DNA from: Nissolia schottii
Lineage: Eukaryota; Streptophyta; Magnoliopsida; Fabales; Fabaceae
Assembly (NCBI GenBank): GCA_003254905.1
Contig: QANU01096872.1
Span: 181,062-245,061 of the forward strand
Length of the DNA stretch: 64,000 nt
Direction of reading: 5' to 3'
The position numbers and the translations under genes are program-made. Under the pieces are notes generated by a model, which did not search any database, was not told where the DNA came from, and saw only the letters and a list, made by a program, of their open reading frames with translations. Positions 57,343 through 64,000 of this stretch are shown here, in pieces (positions within the stretch are counted from its first letter, which is position 1; the number at the start of each line of letters is the position of its first letter).

Positions 57343-60087
57343 TCTGGACATGTTATTCAATGACACCTACCAATTTTTTCATGAAGAAACATGCAAAGTA
57401 CATTAAATCTTGTTAACATGGAAGACAAAAATGATACCCTTGCATATGCAAGTAACCACATGGAAGTAAATACACATAGGTTTGAGCCGTCATGTTTTCA
57501 ATCTAAAAGTTGTAGAAAAAGAAAAGTAACTAAAATGAATTAAACTACGCATGTGCACACAACACATCCTGAAACATAGGAGTATAAATTTGCGAAAGGG
57601 GAATGATGTTACTCTCCCGATTTCGATTGTAAATGTGCATAAAAAATGTGAAAGACAAAATGCTGTGTTTAAAACTTTCTGATGTGATGGGATGCCATTA
57701 CAATATTTAATAGCTATCTATTAGTTATGTATATAATAATATAGCTATAATTTAGTTTTTAAAATTCTCTACTAACTGATCACATGCGACAGTGGTAAAA
57801 TGAGGGAAACTGAAAAAAATAAGGGGTATTTGACATTTAGCAAACTTAGATAATTAGGTACAATTGAATCTAATTTTATTAAAAAAATGTGTTTGATAAT
57901 AATTTAAAAACTATTTTTTAAAAAAAAAATTTTAACCAGTTTTATCTTATTTAATTTTTTTTTTCTCTTTTCCCACTAATTTTTTAGCTTCAGAATTTTT
58001 TTCTCTCTTAATTTAAGATTTTATCTCTTATCTCACATTTTCATCTCATAGAATTTTATCATTCTCTTGTTTTTCACTTGGCATTGTTATCTCCATTGTC
58101 AAATAATGAACAAAAACACAAATAGTTCAAGTTAATAAAATAATTTATTCTATTATTATTTGCATGATTGTAGATGCTTAATTGTTTGTAAATTTGTGAT
58201 GAAATTGAGTTTGTATAAAAGGTGTTTAATGAAATGCTTGATCAATGAAATATAACTTTAAAACATCAAAGCCCCTTCTTTTTTTAATATTATTTGTTTT
58301 GTAATTTGTTATTGGCATACGAAAGAGATATTATTGGCGTGAGAAAAAATATTTTTCCCTTTATGCGTTAATTTTCTTACTGTTCATCAGTCTTTTTGAA
58401 TCAACTCCATCAACCATTTGTTTGTTCATCTAAAAGATTAGGGGTATTGACTATATTGGTGGCAAGCGATCTCGTATATATAGAACAACCTTTTTATTCT
58501 AACTTTCACATCGACCAGTCAAGTACTCAATAGTCCAAAAACTATAATTTAACTTTAAAAATTAAAATAATTAGAAATTGGTTGAAGAAAGATTCCATCT
58601 CAAGGTTGACTCATGTAAGAAGATAGATTATTTAATTGATGTATAATATTTATTATCAAACCTGTTTAAATTTTTTAAGTTTTTTTTAGGCTACCAAAAT
58701 ATTGTATTTAACAATTTAAAATTTGATAATTTATTATTATTTTATAAGAATTTATTCTGTTGATATTTATTAATTTGTTTGATTATTTTAACATGATAAA
58801 TGTTGATAATTTGTAAAAAAAAAATTAAAACTAATTTTAAGTTAGTTTTAAACTAAACACCGTTTAATAAAAAAAAAGTAGTTCTTTTTTATTCAGGTTC
58901 ATAAAACTAATTTTATTTTATACTATGTTAATCTACTTTTTAAAGTTATCAAACACCCTCCAAGTGTATGTTTGGTTTTTACCAAAATTTTGAATCCACT
59001 AGAAACAAATTTAAAAAGAAATGTTTTTGTTTGGTATATATTTTTGTTTGGAAGAGAAATGGATCACTTCCAGCAAAATTGATTCTACTAAAAGCTGAAA
59101 ATATTAGTTTTTTATTTCACTAGAAACAAATTTAAAAGAAGTATTTTTGTTTGGTTTATATTTTTGTTTGGAAGAGAAATGGATCACTTCCTGCAAAATT
59201 GATTCTACTAAAAGCTAGCTCAAAATGTTAGTTTTTGATTTTGCATCCCACATTAATTTTTTTAAAAACTCACTTTACTAACGTCATTTTTAAACATGAA
59301 TTTCTACCAAAAAATTTCCAAACATAAATATTTTCTTACAAAATTAATTCTTTCAGAATCAATTCTTTTAACTAATTCAATTATTTCTAAAGCAATCTCT
59401 CTGCCAAATTAAATATAAATCAAACCAACCCCAGCTAAGTCTATAAAAATTGTCAAATTCATTTAACAAGAGATTAATAATAAATTAGCGACCAATTTTA
59501 TTGAAGCTAATTCGCAAAATTATTGTAAGGTTGCAAGTATATGATCTTGGACGCACTTTGGAAAAAGGTTGTGCGTGGAAGACAAGTGGTTTACTCACAT
59601 TTTGATTTGGATTCCCCAATCACAATCTCTATGATAACTTATTTAATTAAATGGGACCCGCAGCTCTTCGCATTTGATGCCAAAAGCACACCTCTATATT
59701 CCACGGCCCCCCAGAATGCTTTTCAAGCCCAGAGATATAATTGAGTTAGATGGTTTTGTTTAACTTTCAAGATTGTAATATTGATCATGTTCTAGTGAGG
59801 AGGAGCACATATCCCATTTCTCTCCCAGTTAAGTGTTAAGCATCACCAAAATCAATACTCATATTTATGTGGCTATTTGCTCACTTCTATATAGCCTATA
59901 TAGGTAGTTGAAATGTACAATATATACTACAATTTTTCACCACACCTAGGTATACCCAGAACTAATTAAACTTTGTGAAGCATAAGGAGGCAGCGATTAG
60001 CTAAAGGCATTCTAGTGGAACCATGCAAGAAAAGTTGAAGCTTAGATCTAGTGGTACATGTGCTTGGCCTCGTAACAGGTACGTATA
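57343..60087. other. AT-rich intergenic stretch
   Basis: No gene recognised. Contains a two-copy tandem duplication at 58997-59217 embedded in a MITE-like region with ATGTTTGG / CCAAACAT ends (about 58970-59330). Confidence 0.5.
58997..59217. repeat. Tandem duplication, period 121 bp, inside a MITE-like region
   Basis: CACTAGAAACAAATTTAAAA recurs at 58997 and 59118. Both copies then share a TTTTTGTTTGG tract, GAAGAGAAATGGATCACTTC, and TTGATTCTACTAAAAGCT. Only a few differences, so the duplication is fairly recent. Confidence 0.88.
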
Positions 60088-60096
60088 CGATTCTTC

Positions 60097-61777
60097 GAGA
60101 ATTTTATTGTTATGCCCCTGGTGGAAAAACATATTACGAAAATGTCCCTGTTCTGAAACATATGACAGGGCTACCACGGTTTCTGCTGCCGTGACAGACC
60201 GGGTTGGGATTCGCTAAACGCATTGGTGAATTCAGTAAGGATTCGCATAAAACAGTTTTGAATTTTTTTTTAATTAAAATGTAAGTAAATATTCATAATG
60301 TTAGCACACAGTGGACGGATGATTCAATGCAGGCGAAAATCATGGGTTTTTAGGTAAGCTTCAAAAACCCAAAAAATAATTTTGCAAAAATACTGGGACA
60401 CTATTTATCATGCACGTGGGGATTAATTTGCTCTCCGAGCAGCCCAAATGGGTTGGACTCATGCACGCGAGCCCAACTCCTTTCTCACTTCTTTTTACCA
60501 ATACAAGAATTACTAAATGTATATAAACACTTAAAATGTTTGTGATCTATTCAATGTGGGACTAGAATATTTTATACTAATATGTGCCCTTTTGTAACAT
60601 TACCACTTTCTTCCACTTCTCTCATATTCTCACATATGTAAATTGGGTTAAATTCCGCTTTTGATTTATGTGTTTGTTTTTTTTTGTATAAGTCAGTTTT
60701 AACTGAATTACAACATATAAACCAGTTCTTGAATTTTATTTTTTATCTGCTGCAGGTGAGAGATGAGCTTGAACAATTACTGGACGATGATGATGATATG
60801 GCTGATCTGTACTTGTCAATAAAAGCAGGTTCAGCATCACCAGTTAGTGGATCGGGTGGTGCAAATTGGTTTGCTGCTTCCCCCACCATAGGGTCAAAGA
60901 TATCCAGAGCAAGTTTAGCTACAGGTCGTTTGGATGAAAATGATGTGGAAGAGCTTGAAATGTTGCTTGAGGTTAAAACATTATTTACTTGAAAATATAG
61001 AAGGAAACGAACTTCCATATTTATTTAATGGGGAAAAAAAACTTATAAGTGGTGGCTTTTCATTTTTCAGGCTTATTTCATGCAAGTTGATGGCACATTG
61101 AACAAATTAACCACGGTAAGTATCTTCTCTGTGTGTGGATATTGCTCATGAATGCGTGCAATAGGGAGCTGGCAATGTATGGCAGATACATGCCAAATAT
61201 AAAGTAGTTTTGGGAGACTAATGCTTGCAAAATTTATTTTTTGTACACCAATTTAATTTTGCACACATAAATCAAAAGCGGAATTTAAACCAATTTACAT
61301 ATGAGAGAATATGAGAGAAGGGGAAGAAAGTGGTGATGTTGTAAAACAGCACATATTAATATAAAATATTCTAGTCTCACATTGAATAGATCACAAACAT
61401 TTTAAGTGTTTATATACATTTAGTGTGCAGAATAGGCGTACAAAATTACAAACTTATAAGTCCTGGTATTTTTGCAATATTATTTTTTGAATTTTTAAAA
61501 CTTACTTAAGAACCCATGATTTTCGCTTGCATTGAATCATCCGTCCACCGTGTGCTAACATTATGAATATTTACTTACATTTTAATTAAAAAAATTCAAA
61601 ACTATTTTGTGCGAAATTCGCCAACACCGTTGGCGAATCCTTACTGAATTCGCCAATGCGTTTGGCGAATCCCAACCCTGCCACGTCAGCAGAAACCGTA
61701 GTAGTCCTGTAATATATTTTAGAATAGGGTATTTTCGTAATATATTTTCCCACCAGGGGTATAACAGTAAAATTCTC
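60097..61777. mobile_element. Pack-MULE carrying MRS2/MGT exons
   Basis: The left TIR starts GAGAATTTTATTGTTATGCC at 60097. The right TIR read inward from 61777 starts GAGAATTTTACTGTTATACC. Inverted similarity continues inward in several blocks to about 60672 and 61262, for example AATCATGGGTTTTTAGGTAAG against the mirror of CTTAAGAACCCATGATT, and AACACTTAAAATGTTTGTGA against its mirror near 61400. The flanks CGATTCTTC (60088-60096) and CAATTCTTT (61778-61786) agree at 7 of 9 bases, a decayed target duplication. The unique centre contains two exons of a magnesium-transporter gene. Confidence 0.85.
60756..61115 (+). pseudogene. Captured MRS2/MGT magnesium-transporter gene fragment
   Basis: Exon A, 60756-60971, reads [20 protein letters not shown], then [20 protein letters not shown], then [11 protein letters not shown]. 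It is preceded by a good acceptor (TTATCTGCTGCAG) and followed by a donor. Exon B, about 61070-61115, reads AYFMQVDGTLNKLTT and is followed by GTAAGT. This is the middle of MRS2/MGT (CorA-type) proteins, before the two transmembrane helices; in the intact family these exons lie next to each other. The N-terminal part, the GMN motif and the membrane helices are absent. The reading frame is open within exon A, so capture may be recent, but no protein of normal function could result. Confidence 0.85.
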
Positions 61778-61786
61778 CAATTCTTT

Positions 61787-63018
61787 CCATGTACAACTTT
61801 GTTATTTGAAAATTGTACTGAGACTACTTTATCACCGTAAAAATAAAGATATATATGATAATGTCTCCCGCCGTTTTTATTTCATGTGTTATAAGTTTCA
61901 TTTCTTATTATTAATTGATAAGGTGAGTCTTATTCAAGATATACACAATCATCACTAATTAAAAAGGTAATGCTTATGTATAATGTAACAAAAAATTGAT
62001 GGTAAAATATGGCATATGACCTTATCATATAAAAAACAAACACGAGATAATTTGTTTCCTTGCAAAACCATAATCCAATTCTCATTGTCATCATTTCATG
62101 ATGCCGCCAATTACACCCTTTTGTCAAATTTTTAATTTCTGATGCTGATTCACCCCAACTTTATCTTATTTAAAAATGAAAGAGAATTATTTTTGACTAA
62201 AATTTTGAAAAATTAGATTTTTTTAGGTGAAGAATGGTGAAATTATTATCTAGAACTAATTTTTAAGAAGTCTAGAGATTCAAATATCGTTGAATTTTAA
62301 TTTTTCACAACATCAATATATATATATATATATATATATATCGTTGAATTTTATGATAAATTTATTTACAAATATCGTATTAAAATATATTAATATATTA
62401 TATTATATTATATGAGACATTAATATTTTTTATTAGAATATAAAATGATAACAAAATTTAATGAATTTAATTTTAAAATTATCAAAATTCATAAATTTTA
62501 GTGAAAGGATAAATACTTAGTAGTACATGACAATCATCGTTTTCTGGTATTTTGATTAAAAAAGTTAGGAAAAATTTAACCAATATTCTTAGAAAACTTG
62601 TTAAATTTAGAGTGAAAATGTTTCATTGAAAGATTAAATATTTGAAGCTACTAATGCATTAAAAAATTTTAAAATCTTTCTATTTTAGATTTTTTAGCAA
62701 TCGTCATTAGAAAAATCTATTGATGGCACTTTAAATTTTTTAAAAAGTACTTTTAATAGGTATTCTTATGGTGCATTTGCCAGAAATCCTTAATTCGATA
62801 ACCCTAAGATCATCCATGTTAAATCATAAAAAAAAGACTAGATGCAGAAGTATACCTTAATTGCTAAATATATATATAGGAGCCGATTAATGATGTTGCC
62901 AATTGACATTTAGATCTGTGGTTATTGGCCTTCTTCAATCAAAATTTTTGTATTCTCCTTGATAGGACTTGAGCACAGTTCTTTAGATGGGAAAGAGACT
63001 GCTTATTTGATTTTGATG
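61787..63018. other. AT-rich intergenic stretch
   Basis: No gene recognised. An AT microsatellite at 62315-62341 is bracketed by direct copies of TATCGTTGAATTTTA (about 62286 and 62340). Confidence 0.5.
62315..62341. repeat. (AT)n microsatellite with direct-repeat flanks
   Basis: About 13 AT units. The same 15 bases, TATCGTTGAATTTTA, stand on both sides, suggesting a short duplication with the microsatellite grown between the copies. Confidence 0.85.
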
Positions 63019-63686
63019 TGTTGGGGACCAAAACCTTCCTTACCTATTTATAATTGGCTAGTGATTCCCATTAAATCCTAAAAGCCAATAAAAAATAGGC
63101 AGAGTGACTATTATCCATTTTGGGCCAAAACCAATAAAGTAGTCTAACTTATTCCTTTATTTAATTCCGTTAAACATTATTGAGACCAACATACTATAAG
63201 TCATAAAAATAGCTAATATGATTATATTAATAATTATATATATCGCCCACAAAAATAGATTAAGGAAATATAATTTCCTAACAATCTCCCACATATATTG
63301 TCTCGAGATAATTATATCACAAAATAAATTTTAAGTGCACATATGAATGCTACTTTTATTTAACTACTTAAACAATATAGTTCATCTCATATATCAGTAA
63401 TGGAACTACCACAGCTTTCATCACATTAAAGTCGTGACTAAACCACGATGATCACCATACTAATATACTCAACGACATAGATCAAGTTTGGATAAGTAAC
63501 ATAGAAATTACATGTACAATGATCTTATTCATGTATATTTCCTACTAGTCCAACTTTATTCTTTATGAGATCAAAATAATTCAGAGTGAAAACAAAATAA
63601 TTGAATACTTTATTTTTGCAACCAAAAAAAAAAAACTATCCTTAAATATAAGGTTTGTCTAACATAAATGAGCATCCCAATGCACA
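63019..63686 (-). mobile_element. Probable 3' LTR of a copia element on the minus strand
   Basis: On the minus strand a purine tract (AGATTAGTGGGAG) ends at about 63687. Sequence starting TGTGCATTGGGATGCTCA follows, fitting PPT then LTR. The other border is proposed at TGTTGGGGACCAAAACC (63019), giving TG...CA ends and a length of about 670 bp. The second LTR lies outside the window, so the border is tentative. Confidence 0.45.
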
Positions 63687-64000
63687 CTCCCACTAATCTA
63701 GCATATCATTAAAATGATATTACACTCGTATGAGCATTATGCTCTTGAAAGATCTTGCGTGGTAGTTCTTTAGTGAGTGGATCCTCAACCTTGGAGTTTG
63801 TGCTAATGTACTCTAAAGACAATTAATCACTCTAAACTCTTTCTTTATATGACTGTTGAAACATTGTCACAATCCAACTTAGTGGTCTTTCAATTTCATC
63901 CATAATTTGTAGCTCTTATGACAAAAGTCCACAGTCATTTTACATAAATGGATGCCTCATAACAAGCTATTAAATCAAATGCAATGGTAAAGGAAGCAAT
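63687..64000 (-). pseudogene. Copia pol C-terminus (RNase H), decayed, cut by the window end
   Basis: Minus strand: IAFDLIACYEASIYVK near 63990-63940, then KTTKLDCDNVSTV near 63890-63850, then VEDPLTKELPRKIFQEHNAH near 63795-63735. These are the ordered RNase H and end-of-pol motifs of Ty1/copia (A-C-Y-E-A, L-x-C-D-N-x-S, ADPLTKGLP). Several stops make it inactive. The element continues beyond 64000. Confidence 0.75.

Noticed and set aside
59541-59744. 67-residue plus-strand frame starting MILDALWKKVV
   Set aside because: Considered as an upstream MRS2 exon, but it has no similarity to MRS2 and lies outside the Pack-MULE; probably chance.

Overview
The window looks like plant nuclear DNA, most likely from a legume of the soybean type. 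The reasons are large introns with GT-AG borders, an AT-rich background, many plant transposon families, and three complete dicot housekeeping or receptor genes. The species is an inference; nothing in the sequence names it.

Four genes appear intact. (1) 4372-8267 (+): an 11-exon leucine-rich-repeat receptor kinase of the NIK/SERK subfamily, closest to NIK3. (2) 20533-23828 (+): a 5-exon TBL2-like polysaccharide O-acetyltransferase. (3) 34303-37532 (+): an 8-exon ALG2 mannosyltransferase of N-glycan assembly. (4) 41668-41959 (+): a two-exon gene for a 72-residue single-span membrane protein. From memory, the Arabidopsis TBL2 and NIK3 genes are also neighbours (At1g60790/At1g60800), so genes 1 and 2 may be an old conserved pair, here separated by a 9.4-kb transposon.

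The rest is mostly mobile DNA. At 8738-18119 is a large Mutator-like element (MULE) carrying a decayed FAR1-type transposase on the minus strand and a decayed Ulp1 (C48) protease gene on the plus strand. Its introns and spacers hold some 80 copies of a 13-base motif, TAA[A/T]GTTTGTGCA. A second MULE family has long TIRs built of nested GATTCGCCAA/TTGGCGAAT palindromes. It occurs at 1-472 (one end only), at 30277-33067 (palindromic MITE), at 38124-41116 (decayed transposase plus a LINE fragment), and at 60097-61777 (a Pack-MULE holding MRS2/MGT magnesium-transporter exons). Other elements are a Tourist-like MITE inside a 29-bp minisatellite, a LINE/copia composite, a 3-kb diverged inverted repeat, a CACTA-like end, and a copia 3' end running out of the window at 64000.

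The most striking structure is an apparently perfect 2 x 2400-bp inverted duplication (30464-32863 / 32880-35279). It is centred on the palindromic MITE and abuts the only N in the window. The 9-bp target-site duplication TACAATTAA lies at 30268-30276 and 33068-33076, outside the duplicated block. This suggests that 30463-32879 is either an assembly fold-back or a very recent palindromic duplication that copied the 5' half of ALG2.
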